DNA from: Bacteroidota bacterium
GTDB lineage: Bacteria > Bacteroidota > Bacteroidia > Cytophagales > Cytophagaceae
DNA: 64,000 nt
Assembly: GCA_023458555.1 (NCBI GenBank)
Contig: JAEWYS010000008.1
Span: forward strand, 1-64,000
Reading direction: 5' to 3'
Numbering within the stretch: the first letter of the stretch is position 1; each line of letters starts with the position of its first letter. Positions 50,501 to 58,977 of this stretch are shown piece after piece. The notes under the pieces were generated by a model. It searched no databases and was not told the DNA's origin. It saw nothing but the letters and a program-made list of their open reading frames with translations. The translations under genes were made by a program, and so were the position numbers.

Positions 50501-51464
50501 TATTTTTCCGGAGGGAACACGGTCTGTTGACGGAAAAGTTCACCGTTTTCATAAAGGTGCTTTTTATCTTGCCGAAAAATACGGGATAGATATCCTGCCG
50601 CTTGTAATGCATGGTGCGGGAGAAACAATAGCCAAGGGCGATCTTATGGTCAATAACAGGGGAGTAACGCTTCGGTTTCTTCCGCGAATTACCCCTGATG
50701 ATCCGGGATTCGGAACAACATATCAGGAAAGAGCAAAAGCTGTCCGCAAGTATTTTTCATCGGAATATGAAAAGCTAAGAGAATGTATTGAAACGCCCGG
50801 TTATCTGAAAAAAAGGCTTATCCAAAATTATATCTACAAAGGCCCCGTGCTGGAGTGGTACTGTCGCATAAAACTACGATTGGAAAACAACTATGAGCTG
50901 TACAACCGTTTGTTGCCGGATTCAGGAACGATTGTAGATATAGGCTGCGGATACGGATTTATGTCCCAGATGCTTGCAATGCTTAAAGGCAGGCGTGCAA
51001 TAATCGGGCTGGACTATGACCGGGAAAAAATCGAAGTAGCATCACATTGTTACCGGAAGCCGGCCAATGTACAGTTTGAAGTAGCAGATATTACCCGTTA
51101 TCAGCTGCCGGCAGCCGATGCTTTTGTATTAAGTGATGTGCTGCACTATCTGCCTGTTTCTGAGCAGAAAGAAGTGCTGGAGCAGTGTGCCGCAAAATTG
51201 AATGCAGGAGGCGTACTGCTGATCCGGGAGGGTGACTCCGATCACTCTGATCGTCACCGTCGTACGCGTCTGACAGAGTTTTTTAGTACCAGAATAATGC
51301 GTTTCAACAAGGCAAAGAACAGACTTGCTTTTTTGTCAGGAAAGGACCTGGAAGCACTATGTACAGAGCTTGGACTTTCTTTTGAACTGGCAGACAAAGG
51401 AAGCACCACATCAAATAGTTTGTTTGTTGCACGTAAAGTAATCAGAGCAGAGGATGGAATATGA
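47592..51464 (+). CDS. Trifunctional MMPL transporter / acyltransferase / methyltransferase fusion
   Basis: A 1290-residue chain with three modules. Residues 1-850 are an RND-type MMPL exporter with two sets of membrane helices and two extracytoplasmic domains (first block about 15-440, second 445-840, with GITVDYSLHIF and GLGIDYSIFIM in matching positions). Residues 885-1085 are a PlsC-type lysophospholipid acyltransferase with H906-x4-D911 in ISNHQSFLDIL and FPEGTRS at 972. Residues 1110-1285 are a class I methyltransferase (GTIVDIGCGYGFMSQ). Export, acylation and methylation are thus tied in one protein, presumably for the pigment or a lipid. The end overlaps the next gene by 11 bases. Confidence 0.9.
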   Translation: MSNLLIRLFELASGKRSTFFVIIGLVLAIALFFASRLRLKEDISAMMPRDPKIEKMNQIIQHSRFSDKLVVNIFLKDSLAQAEPDLLIAFADSLSDALQPLVPGYLEQVRDKVSDHAITDIFASVNDNLPVFLTEEDYERLDTILQPDNLRRQLENNYKLLISPASLVMKKIVIQDPLGMSGNVLKKLRNLEVEENFDLYDNHILTKDRKNLLLFIVPANPPNETGINSIMLQKMDSVFAAVGQSFDQTIEAQYFGAAAMAAGNAERIKSDLMITITLAVTVLLVFMGLFFRRAGVVLIIFLPVVIGGIISLAVMYFLKHEVSAIALGMGSVLLGITVDYSLHIFTHFRNTGSVKSVLRDLPMPLMLSGIITASSFLCLMFVKSDALKDLGLFAAISVINALLAGLIVLPHFLKKTRKKESGPGSGISFIERFTSYRYDRNKGLLVAIAIITIVSFFTAGHVRFETDMMKMNYVSDKLYEAEKNLYRISNIAHKSLYVVASGNSLEEALEANEGVAAALVRLKDEGVVRSIAGVNDFLISQRTQQQRIDRWNQFWTAERKDSVRKHLLDIGGSYKFSGQAFAPFFKSLGHEYKPVAITDLGEMKRLFFDEYLSERSSMVTLASLLKVDPDKKDLVQEYISEDDHITILDRQYMTSRFVELMSEDFNTLEVLSLGLVFLVLVLSYGRLELGIIAFVPMILSWLWTLGLMGLLGIKFNIINIIISTFILGLGIDYSIFIMSGLMDEYTRGIKHLATFKTSIFLSAFTSITGIGALIFAEHPALRSVAVLSIIGMCSVITISFVLQPLLFRLLISDRIQKGYNPATAASLLVSVWVYSIFIIGCVILTILATLVFPVLPLQRSSKKKAYHHLLTGFARLLIRIAPGKRLTILDQGNENFEKPAIVISNHQSFLDILMMLAVSPRLILMTNQWVWNSPIVGPLVRYADSVPAFEGIESNTDLVLDKLKEGFSVVIFPEGTRSVDGKVHRFHKGAFYLAEKYGIDILPLVMHGAGETIAKGDLMVNNRGVTLRFLPRITPDDPGFGTTYQERAKAVRKYFSSEYEKLRECIETPGYLKKRLIQNYIYKGPVLEWYCRIKLRLENNYELYNRLLPDSGTIVDIGCGYGFMSQMLAMLKGRRAIIGLDYDREKIEVASHCYRKPANVQFEVADITRYQLPAADAFVLSDVLHYLPVSEQKEVLEQCAAKLNAGGVLLIREGDSDHSDRHRRTRLTEFFSTRIMRFNKAKNRLAFLSGKDLEALCTELGLSFELADKGSTTSNSLFVARKVIRAEDGI

Positions 51465-52974
51465 TGTAGTGATTATCGGAAGTGGCCTGGGGGGATTAGC
51501 CTGTGCCACCATGCTGGCAAAAGAAGGCATGAAGGTATGTGTGCTGGAGCAAAACAGGCAGTTTGGAGGAAACCTGCAGATTTTTTCGAGAGATAAGACT
51601 GTTTTTGATACAGGAGTGCACTATCTGGGGGGCTTGGGCGAAGGAGAAAATCTCAACCGTATTTTTCGCTACTTCGGCATAATGGATAAGCTGGATCTGG
51701 AATCACTGGATCCGGATGGTTTTGATCGCATATGCTTTGACGGGGATCCTAATGAATATCCCCAGGCTACAGGTCATCAGAACTTTGTGGAGCGCTTGTC
51801 AGAGTTTTTTCCTGCCGAGCGGGCAAATATTCAGAAATATGTAGACCATATTCAGCTTATTTGTGAGACCTTTCCTTTGTATAATCTCAGGCTTCATGAA
51901 AGCAACTTTCTGGAAAATACCTCCAGGTATTACGGCACAAGCCTGGAAGATTATATAAACTCCCTGACAACTAATGAGCTGTTACGGGCAGTATTGCTGG
52001 GCAATGCACCATTATACGCAGGCCAGGCCGGTAAAACCCCTTTGTATCTGCATGCCCTGATTGTAAACTCTTATATAACCAGCAGCTGGAGATGTAAAAA
52101 AGGCGGAGCACAGATCGCTTCTGAAATAATCAAAGTGATCAGATCGTATGGCGGCGAACTGAAAAATTATGCGGAAGTCGTGAAGCTTCATCTCAGAAAT
52201 GATCAGGTATATGCTGCAGAGCTGAAAAGCGGAGAGATGATAGAGGCAAAGCTTTTTATAAGCAATGCACATCCTGTCAATACTTTCAATTGGCTGCCGG
52301 CCGGATCGATGAGACGTTCTTACATAAACCGGATTACGGGCCTGGACAATACTATTTCAACATTTATGTTAAATATTGTATTGAAAAAGCAGGCTTTACC
52401 TTCTTTTAATTATAATCTCTATTATTACAAAAACCGGGATGTGCTCATCCGGGGAAATAACTATAAGGATAACTGGCCGGCACATTTCTGCATTTTTCCC
52501 GGAGCGCATGGCGCTTCTGGCGGTTATCTTGAAAATCTGAGTATAATGTCCTATATGGAATTTAATGAAGTACGATCTTGGGAAGATACATTCAGAGTAA
52601 TACCAGCCGACAGTGATTCGAGAGGAGAGGCCTATGAGCGCTTTAAAGTAGAAAGAGCGGAACAGCTGATCAGTGAAGTTCAAAAAAGATATCCGGATAT
52701 CCGGAATATGATTCAGTCATATACTTCGTCAACTCCGCTGACATACAGAGATTATCTGGGTTGCAGAGAAGGAGCATTGTACGGATTGCTCAAGGATTAT
52801 AAAGAGCCGATGAAAACATTCATCAATTCCAAAACCAGAATACCTAACTTATATCTTACCGGGCAGAATATTCATGTGCATGGGATTTTGGGAGTGACTA
52901 TCGGGGCGATTCTGACGATTGGAGAAATACTGGGTCACGGATACATAGTCAGCAAAATTCGGGAAGCAGGTTGA
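51454..52974 (+). CDS. FAD-dependent oxidoreductase, phytoene desaturase/retinol saturase-like
   Basis: A 506-residue flavoenzyme. The dinucleotide-binding motif is VVIIGSGLGGLACATMLAKE, followed by VCVLEQNRQFGGNLQIF and FDTGVHYLGGLG, features of the CrtI/RetSat family. The C-terminal LYLTGQNIHVHGILGVTIGA is the usual second FAD contact. Members oxidise, reduce or isomerise polyene chains; here a role in final polyene oxidation or ring modification is inferred. It is the last gene of the run, and its stop lies 2 bases from the stop of the convergent hydrolase. Confidence 0.87.
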   Translation: MEYDVVIIGSGLGGLACATMLAKEGMKVCVLEQNRQFGGNLQIFSRDKTVFDTGVHYLGGLGEGENLNRIFRYFGIMDKLDLESLDPDGFDRICFDGDPNEYPQATGHQNFVERLSEFFPAERANIQKYVDHIQLICETFPLYNLRLHESNFLENTSRYYGTSLEDYINSLTTNELLRAVLLGNAPLYAGQAGKTPLYLHALIVNSYITSSWRCKKGGAQIASEIIKVIRSYGGELKNYAEVVKLHLRNDQVYAAELKSGEMIEAKLFISNAHPVNTFNWLPAGSMRRSYINRITGLDNTISTFMLNIVLKKQALPSFNYNLYYYKNRDVLIRGNNYKDNWPAHFCIFPGAHGASGGYLENLSIMSYMEFNEVRSWEDTFRVIPADSDSRGEAYERFKVERAEQLISEVQKRYPDIRNMIQSYTSSTPLTYRDYLGCREGALYGLLKDYKEPMKTFINSKTRIPNLYLTGQNIHVHGILGVTIGAILTIGEILGHGYIVSKIREAG

Positions 52975-52976
52975 TA

Positions 52977-54047
52977 TCAGTCCGGAATATCCATCCGCCT
53001 GCATTCTTCCAGCTTACCTTTTTCCATTTGGGAAATCAGGCTGAAGTACAATATTTTTAAAGAAGGATAGGTTTGCATCAGCTCCTGATTAATAAAATAA
53101 TTATGATGACGCTGAGCAATGTTCCCAAGGTTGATATACCTGATTTCTCCTTCGTTTTTGCTTTGTCTGGATCTTCCGAGCTGCTTGCGCAGGGTCAGCC
53201 AGAATACACCGTAAAGCGTGGGATCTTTGTGGTTCGACAGTACGACTATTTGATCCGACAGATCTATTCTGCTTATCCATTTACGATGCCCGGTTTTCTT
53301 CACGGCAGGAGCATTCATAAGTACAACATCAAAAAGCGGCTGACTGGCTGAGCACGCCTTATCCTGCCTGAACATTTTTTCCAGAAAGGCATTGCCCATA
53401 CTATGCAGCAGAAGCACTGATTTCTCAGAGCCGAATTCCGGGAAGCCAGATTTGTATTGATCATACTCCTTCAGAAATGCTGTGAACTGCGGAAGACTGC
53501 GGTCTACATTGTGTTTTGCGTACAGATAGCTTCTCAACTCAAAAATGCCCGGATATTTGCTGGGCCAGTCAAACACAATCAGTGATACATTGTAAAAGCG
53601 GCGGATCAGCTCACTCTCGTTAAGAGTGTTGGTGAATGTCCGCCCGTACCCATGTACATACAGCAGTGTTTCCCGCGTATCCGGCAACAGTTGTACTGCT
53701 TCCTGCAATCCGGCAAGTTTTGCCAGCCTGTATTCATTGCCTCTCCGGTATACAGCAAGGTAGGACAAGTTGCCAGCTCTGCAATTGTTAGAGTATTCCA
53801 GCTGTTTTTTTCCCCGTATCAGCTCCCGGTTAGTAACTACAATAAACAGGGGCGGCTGATTTTCCTGTCCGGAAGGCTCTGCAAAGAAAAAACGGACATT
53901 GTCGCTGCATATAGTGCGTACATCAGGAAAATCAGGCAACGATCGTAGCAGTGAGCTGCATAGAGAATCCGGCGGCTCGGCACCTGCACACATAAGAGGT
54001 ATAAGCGAAGTACACCAAAAAACAATGATCCGCATCCAGCTTCGCAT
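52977..54047 (-). CDS. Secreted alpha/beta hydrolase, DUF900 family
   Basis: A 356-residue protein with a signal peptide (IIVFWCTSLIPLMCAGAE). LLYVHGYGRTFTNTLN is the oxyanion region, LIVFDWPSKYP the next strand, and LLLHSMGNAFLEK carries the serine nucleophile. The fold resembles COG4782/DUF900 esterases. It faces the pigment locus tail-to-tail with a 2-base gap. Whether it acts on the pigment or a lipid is not evident. Confidence 0.8.
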   Translation of the reverse strand: MRSWMRIIVFWCTSLIPLMCAGAEPPDSLCSSLLRSLPDFPDVRTICSDNVRFFFAEPSGQENQPPLFIVVTNRELIRGKKQLEYSNNCRAGNLSYLAVYRRGNEYRLAKLAGLQEAVQLLPDTRETLLYVHGYGRTFTNTLNESELIRRFYNVSLIVFDWPSKYPGIFELRSYLYAKHNVDRSLPQFTAFLKEYDQYKSGFPEFGSEKSVLLLHSMGNAFLEKMFRQDKACSASQPLFDVVLMNAPAVKKTGHRKWISRIDLSDQIVVLSNHKDPTLYGVFWLTLRKQLGRSRQSKNEGEIRYINLGNIAQRHHNYFINQELMQTYPSLKILYFSLISQMEKGKLEECRRMDIPD

Positions 54048-54154
54048 ATAAAAAACAGGTGGTTTGATACAATAGGCTAACCTGAAAAGTATTTAAATAG
54101 TTACTGTTTGAAATGTTTATGCGGATTGATATATTGGTGTGTAATTATGCTGTT

Positions 54155-54694
54155 ATGCGCAAGAAGATAATTATCTTAGGATTTATAGGTTTGTGTCTCA
54201 ATGCCTGTACAGAAGATCAGAAGCGTCCGGATGAGACAGATCATGTGCATTTTGAAAGACCGGATACCGCAGAAGAGAAAAAAGATATGGCTGTTGATGA
54301 GAAAGTACAGCGCCTGATGTCGCCCGATATTCCGTCTGATACTTCACTCATTGCCTATATATCGGCTCCGGCTGCGGTCTTTACTATGCCGGATACGACT
54401 ATTATAAAAGACATCATCGAGGAAAAAGGAGAGGAGGGCTTTTACACAGATTCAGACCGCAACTTTTATCTGCAGGAAAAAGCAGCCGGGTATATTGAAA
54501 GCAAGGGAGTAAACGTGTTTTTTCCGAGGAAACGGTATATTGCATTCAGCGATGGAACAAAAACCTACTATCTGGATACCCAGCTGGATGAAGATCGTCC
54601 CTGGATCGGAATGTTTTTCCGGGCAAACCATCCTCCGGTAATTTTTAACCCCGAGAAAGTAGAGAAAGAATTTAAAAAATATATGGAAAAATAG
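54155..54694 (+). CDS. Lipoprotein of unknown function
   Basis: A 179-residue protein. The ATG at 54155 opens a lipoprotein signal (MRKKIIILGFIGLCLNACTED, lipobox LNAC), favoured over an earlier ATG at 54113. The mature part is acidic at first (DETDHVHFERPDTAEEKKD) and ends in a basic tail (EKVEKEFKKYMEK). I do not recognise a family. It is convergent with the MerR gene. Confidence 0.75.
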   Translation: MRKKIIILGFIGLCLNACTEDQKRPDETDHVHFERPDTAEEKKDMAVDEKVQRLMSPDIPSDTSLIAYISAPAAVFTMPDTTIIKDIIEEKGEEGFYTDSDRNFYLQEKAAGYIESKGVNVFFPRKRYIAFSDGTKTYYLDTQLDEDRPWIGMFFRANHPPVIFNPEKVEKEFKKYMEK

Positions 54695-54704
54695 ATCTGA
54701 CCGG

Positions 54705-54732
54705 GCTGAAAAGCTAAAGATTTTTTTTCAGC
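54705..54732. terminator. Possible bidirectional terminator, lipoprotein / merR
   Basis: GCTGAAAA and TTTTCAGC form an 8-base stem with a 12-base loop between the convergent stops; the arms supply A- and T-rich flanks. The stem overlaps the last codons of the MerR gene, so it is a weak call. Confidence 0.4.
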
Positions 54733-55049
54733 TCTGTCAGGAAACCTTTTACTTTTTCCAGACTTTTTATGGCTTCCATCTTATCCCGGGTATTTTTTTT
54801 ATCCAGGCGTATTTTCTCTTTGGCACCGGGTATGGTAAAACCTCTTTCCTTGACCAGGTGGTAAATAAGCTTTAGCTCTTCAATATCATCAGGACTATAC
54901 TGGCGGTTGCCTTTATGATTTTTTTTTGGCCGTAGCGTTTCAAATTCAGTTTCCCAGAAGCGAATGAGTGAAGGGGCAACTTCAAACATATTCGCCACTT
55001 CTCCAATCGAATAGTATAATTTTTTGATATGGTGTTCTTTAAAAGGCAC
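54714..55049 (-). CDS. MerR family transcriptional regulator
   Basis: A 111-residue DNA-binding protein. Residues 12-80 contain the MerR winged helix (YYSIGEVANMFEVAPSLIRF, WETEFETLRPKKNHKGNRQY, DDIEELKLIYHLVKERG). The remainder is a short coiled helix, with no effector domain, so a ligand is not evident. This small MerR type is common near M23 peptidase and alaS genes in Bacteroidota. Confidence 0.88.
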   Translation of the reverse strand: MPFKEHHIKKLYYSIGEVANMFEVAPSLIRFWETEFETLRPKKNHKGNRQYSPDDIEELKLIYHLVKERGFTIPGAKEKIRLDKKNTRDKMEAIKSLEKVKGFLTELKKNL

Positions 55050-55103
55050 GCAGCTTTACTGACTCAATTTTGTAAAAACAGAACATGAAACCCCGTTCGG
55101 TAA

Positions 55104-55111
55104 CAAATATA
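55104..55111 (-). promoter_or_regulatory. Candidate -7 element of the MerR gene
   Basis: On the minus strand it reads TATATTTG, an exact TAnnTTTG match, with a leader of about 48 bases. The -33 region is weak. Confidence 0.5.
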
Positions 55112-55202
55112 CAAGCATCAGCAGGGATTTGCCATAGAAGAAAACCTGTATTTTATCAATGATTATGAAATATTTCCGTAAACACATGCCAGACAGAGAC
55201 TC

Positions 55203-56177
55203 TTAACCAAGAGACTGGTTTTCGATGGTGGCCAGCTCAAGAATTTTTTCATATTCTTCCGGATTCAGGTCATTGAAGAAGTAATGCACCGGATTAACTT
55301 TTTTATCGTTGTGGATGACCTCATAATGAAGATGCGGGGCAGTTGACGAGCCGGTATTACCGACATAGCCGATGACTTCACCCCGTTTTATCTTTTTACC
55401 GGGACTTACTATAAATTTTTCAAGATGCGCATATTTGGTAATGTAGCCATATCCGTGATCTATTTCGACTTCATTGCCATAGCCTCCGAGGTTTTTGCGG
55501 GTCAGCCTTACAGTACCGTCACCTGTAGCATAGACGGGAGTGCCTTTGGGCGCAGCAAAATCACAGCCGGTATGCAGTCTTTTTACCTTATAAATGGGAT
55601 GTATCCGCATCCCGAATCCGGAAACCAGCTTGGTGAGCTCCCGGTTTGTGAGCGGCTGAATGGCAGGAATGCTGGCGAGCATCTGGGATTTGTTGTTTGC
55701 CAGCAACAGGATTTCATCGTATGATTTTGTCTGAATATACATTCTTTTCTGAAGCATGTATATTTTGGACATTGTCTGCGTAATCAGCTCATTCGTATTC
55801 AGTCCTCTTTCAAGCTCCCTTTTATATTTGATTTCCGCATTTTCCGCATTTCGTATCGAAGTCGGAATAGGCTCGGCTTCGAACACAACTCTGTATATAT
55901 TTTCATCCCGCGTTTGTAAAGACTGGAGCATCTGCTGACTTTGCCTGAGTTCCTTGGCCAGCAGATCATAGTAAAATGCCAGCTGCTCGTTTTCTTTTTC
56001 AAGATATACTTCTCTGGGAGATTTGAAATAACTGTTGAAAATCCACAGTATAAGCCCGGAAAATAACAGTGTTGTAAAGATAAATCCCAGGGAGTTGAGT
56101 GTCATATCCCAGGCACTGAGTTTGATTCGCTCATATTTACATGTTTCTGTATCGTAGTAATATTTTATCTTAGCCAT
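55203..56177 (-). CDS. M23 family (LytM-type) metallopeptidase
   Basis: A 324-residue peptidoglycan peptidase or divisome activator. Residues 28-48 are a membrane helix, about 50-165 a coiled coil (FYDLLAKELRQSQQMLQSLQ). The LytM domain at 195-305 has the zinc ligands: H and D in RLHTGCDFAAPKG and the HxH of TAPHLHYEV. Since its metal residues are intact it may be catalytic rather than an EnvC-like activator. It is divergent from alaS. Confidence 0.92.
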   Translation of the reverse strand: MAKIKYYYDTETCKYERIKLSAWDMTLNSLGFIFTTLLFSGLILWIFNSYFKSPREVYLEKENEQLAFYYDLLAKELRQSQQMLQSLQTRDENIYRVVFEAEPIPTSIRNAENAEIKYKRELERGLNTNELITQTMSKIYMLQKRMYIQTKSYDEILLLANNKSQMLASIPAIQPLTNRELTKLVSGFGMRIHPIYKVKRLHTGCDFAAPKGTPVYATGDGTVRLTRKNLGGYGNEVEIDHGYGYITKYAHLEKFIVSPGKKIKRGEVIGYVGNTGSSTAPHLHYEVIHNDKKVNPVHYFFNDLNPEEYEKILELATIENQSLG

Positions 56178-56208
56178 TGCTCAACTTCTGATAAATCTTC
56201 TAAATTTG
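56177..56208 (+). promoter_or_regulatory. Candidate promoter of alaS
   Basis: TTG and TAAATTTG are spaced by 21 bases, in line with Bacteroidota promoters. The predicted leader to the ATG at 56338 is about 120 bases. I see no clear riboswitch or T-box in it. Confidence 0.5.
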
Positions 56209-56337
56209 CGCTTTACGCCTAAGTATAGTAAAAAATCCCAAATTCGGGCTAATGTTTTAACGCAAAAGTTTTCCAAAGATTGGATACTATATCAGGTAAT
56301 TTGATTGTTAGTCATATAGAATTATTATAACATACGG

Positions 56338-58965
56338 ATGAATTCCAGCGAAATACGCCAAAAGTTTCTTGACTTTTTCCAATCAAAAGGTCATCAGATA
56401 GTCCCTTCCGCCCCGATCGTCAATAAGAACGACCCGACCCTCATGTTTACCAATGCCGGGATGAATCAGTTTAAGGATTTGTTTCTTGGCAATCAGGCTC
56501 CGAAATTTTCCAGAGTGGCCGATACGCAGAAATGTCTGCGTGTATCCGGCAAGCATAATGATCTTGAGGAGGTGGGAATTGATACATACCACCATACAAT
56601 GTTTGAAATGCTGGGCAACTGGTCATTTGGTGATTATTTTAAGAAAGAAGCGATTGAATGGGCCTGGGAGCTATTGACCGAAGTATACAGCCTGCCCAAA
56701 GACAGACTGTATGTTACAGTTTTTGGCGGTGATCCTGCCGAAGGTCTGGAAAGAGACGAAGAAGCTTTCGGCTTCTGGGAAAAATGGATAGACAGCAGCC
56801 GTATCCTTGACGGCAGTAAGAAAGATAATTTCTGGGAAATGGGCGATCAGGGACCGTGCGGACCTTGTTCCGAAATCCATATAGATCTGAGACCGGAAGA
56901 AGAAGTGAAAAGAATTCCGGGAAAAGATTTGGTTAATAGTGATCATCCTCTGGTAGTTGAGATATGGAATCTGGTTTTTATCCAGTTTAACCGCAAGTCG
57001 GACGGAAGTCTGGAACTGCTTCCTGATAAGCATGTTGACACAGGTATGGGCTTTGAACGTTTGTGTATGGCTATTCAGGCAAAAACTTCTAACTATGACA
57101 CGGATGTTTTCAGCCCGATGATCAATTTCATTGCCGGATACAGCGGCAGGGTATATGGTCAGAATGAACAGACGGATATCGCCATGCGCGTGCTGGCTGA
57201 TCATATCCGGGCAATTGCATTTACTATTGCAGACGGACAGCTGCCTTCCAATAATAAGGCCGGATATGTAATCAGGCGAATACTGCGCAGAGCAGTCCGG
57301 TATGCCTATACATACCTGGATATCAAAGAGCCGTTTTTTCACAAGCTTGTACCTATTCTTGCCAGTCAGTTTGCCAATGTATTTCCGGAGCTGATAGCCC
57401 AGCAGGATTTTGTTTCCCGGGTTATTCTGGAAGAGGAAAACTCTTTCCTTCGAACCCTCGAAACCGGTCTGAAAAAGCTGGAGCAGATCAATCAGGATCC
57501 TTCAGTGCGCACCATTGACGGCAAAACTGTTTTCGAGCTGTATGATACCTTTGGTTTTCCGGTAGACCTGACAGCGCTTATAGCCCGTGAGAATGGCAAA
57601 GAAATCGATGAGGCAGGCTTTAACAATGAAATGGCCATACAGAAGGAAAGGTCAAGAAAAGCAGCAGAAGTGACACTTAGCGACTGGACTGAGATTGCTT
57701 CCCCTGATGGTATCGAGTTTTTAGGATACGATGTGCTGGATAGCAAGGCATCTATTGTCAAATACAGAAAAGTAAAAGAGAAAAATAAGGACCTTTATCA
57801 GATTGTGCTTGACAGAACGCCCTTTTATGCGGAGAGCGGGGGACAAATCGGAGATACAGGTGTGCTTCTTTCCGGCAATGAATCCATCCGCGTGCTTGAT
57901 ACCAGGAAGGAAAACGAGCTGATTATTCATATTACGGACAAGCTGCCATCCAATCCGGAAGAAGAAGTATACGCAAAAGTAGATGCTGAAAAGCGTACAC
58001 TTACCGAAAACAATCATAGCGCTACGCACCTGTTACAGTCTGCTTTGAGACAGGTTCTGGGTGCTCACGTTGCACAAAAAGGCTCTTTGGTGAATGATCA
58101 GCTTCTGCGTTTTGACTTTAGTCATTTTTCGAAGGTGACTGATGAGGAAATCGCCGAGATTGAGCGTATTGTAAATCACAAGATCAGAGAAAATGTAGTA
58201 TTGGATGAGAAGAGAAATGTGCCGATTGAAGATGCAAAGCAGCTGGGAGCTACGGCCTTATTTGGGGAGAAATACGGTGATTTTGTAAGAGTTATTACAT
58301 TTGATCCTGCATATTCTGTGGAGCTTTGCGGAGGAACCCATGTGCGCACCACCGGCCAGATAGGTTTGTTCAGGATTGTATCGGAATCTTCTGTGGCTGC
58401 AGGAGTCAGGCGGATCGAGGCATTAACCGCTGATAAGGCAGAAAGCTATCTTAATGACCAATTAGCTGCATTGTCTAAAGTCAAAGCACTGCTCAAAAAT
58501 CCAAAAGATGTCTGCAAATCACTGGAGGATCTGCTCGAGGAAAAAAATGAGCTGCTGAAACAGATTGAAGGTTTGCAGGCCCAGAAAGGACAGGAGCTGA
58601 AAAGCAAGCTGTTGTTTAATACAGAACGCGCTGATAATGTAAATTATATTATTGAGAAAGTTGAGATAGGATCTGCGGATGTTCTGAAAAATGTGGTTTT
58701 TGAAATCAAAGCGAAAGTAGATAACCTGTTTATGGTACTGGCTGCTGATATAAACGGTAAGCCTAATATTACAGTTATGATCTCCGAGAATCTGGTGGAA
58801 GAGAAAAAGCTGGATGCCTCTGCCATTGTTAAGGAGCTGGCCAAAGAAATTAAAGGCGGCGGCGGCGGTCAGAATTTCTATGCTACTGCAGGTGGCAAAG
58901 AGCTGGAAGGGCTGGACAAGGTCATGGCAAAAGCCAAAAGTTTGATAAACGAAGTTGTATTATAA
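56338..58965 (+). CDS. alaS: Alanine-tRNA ligase
   Basis: An 875-residue class II synthetase. The N-terminal catalytic domain has FLDFFQSKGHQIVPSAP, DPTLMFTNAGMNQFKDLFLG and FEMLGNWSFGDYFKKEAI; the editing domain holds HSATHLLQSALRQVLG and the zinc-binding CGGTHV. The C-terminal domain with a Gly-rich KGGGGGQNFYATAGG closes the protein, as in bacterial AlaRS. Length and order are standard. Confidence 0.97.
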   Translation: MNSSEIRQKFLDFFQSKGHQIVPSAPIVNKNDPTLMFTNAGMNQFKDLFLGNQAPKFSRVADTQKCLRVSGKHNDLEEVGIDTYHHTMFEMLGNWSFGDYFKKEAIEWAWELLTEVYSLPKDRLYVTVFGGDPAEGLERDEEAFGFWEKWIDSSRILDGSKKDNFWEMGDQGPCGPCSEIHIDLRPEEEVKRIPGKDLVNSDHPLVVEIWNLVFIQFNRKSDGSLELLPDKHVDTGMGFERLCMAIQAKTSNYDTDVFSPMINFIAGYSGRVYGQNEQTDIAMRVLADHIRAIAFTIADGQLPSNNKAGYVIRRILRRAVRYAYTYLDIKEPFFHKLVPILASQFANVFPELIAQQDFVSRVILEEENSFLRTLETGLKKLEQINQDPSVRTIDGKTVFELYDTFGFPVDLTALIARENGKEIDEAGFNNEMAIQKERSRKAAEVTLSDWTEIASPDGIEFLGYDVLDSKASIVKYRKVKEKNKDLYQIVLDRTPFYAESGGQIGDTGVLLSGNESIRVLDTRKENELIIHITDKLPSNPEEEVYAKVDAEKRTLTENNHSATHLLQSALRQVLGAHVAQKGSLVNDQLLRFDFSHFSKVTDEEIAEIERIVNHKIRENVVLDEKRNVPIEDAKQLGATALFGEKYGDFVRVITFDPAYSVELCGGTHVRTTGQIGLFRIVSESSVAAGVRRIEALTADKAESYLNDQLAALSKVKALLKNPKDVCKSLEDLLEEKNELLKQIEGLQAQKGQELKSKLLFNTERADNVNYIIEKVEIGSADVLKNVVFEIKAKVDNLFMVLAADINGKPNITVMISENLVEEKKLDASAIVKELAKEIKGGGGGQNFYATAGGKELEGLDKVMAKAKSLINEVVL

Positions 58966-58977
58966 GAAAAACTATTG

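Noticed and set aside
56671..57342. 223-codon open frame on the minus strand inside alaS
   Set aside because: It lies fully antisense to conserved AlaRS domains and its translation has no protein-like features; it is a shadow of the plus-strand codon use.
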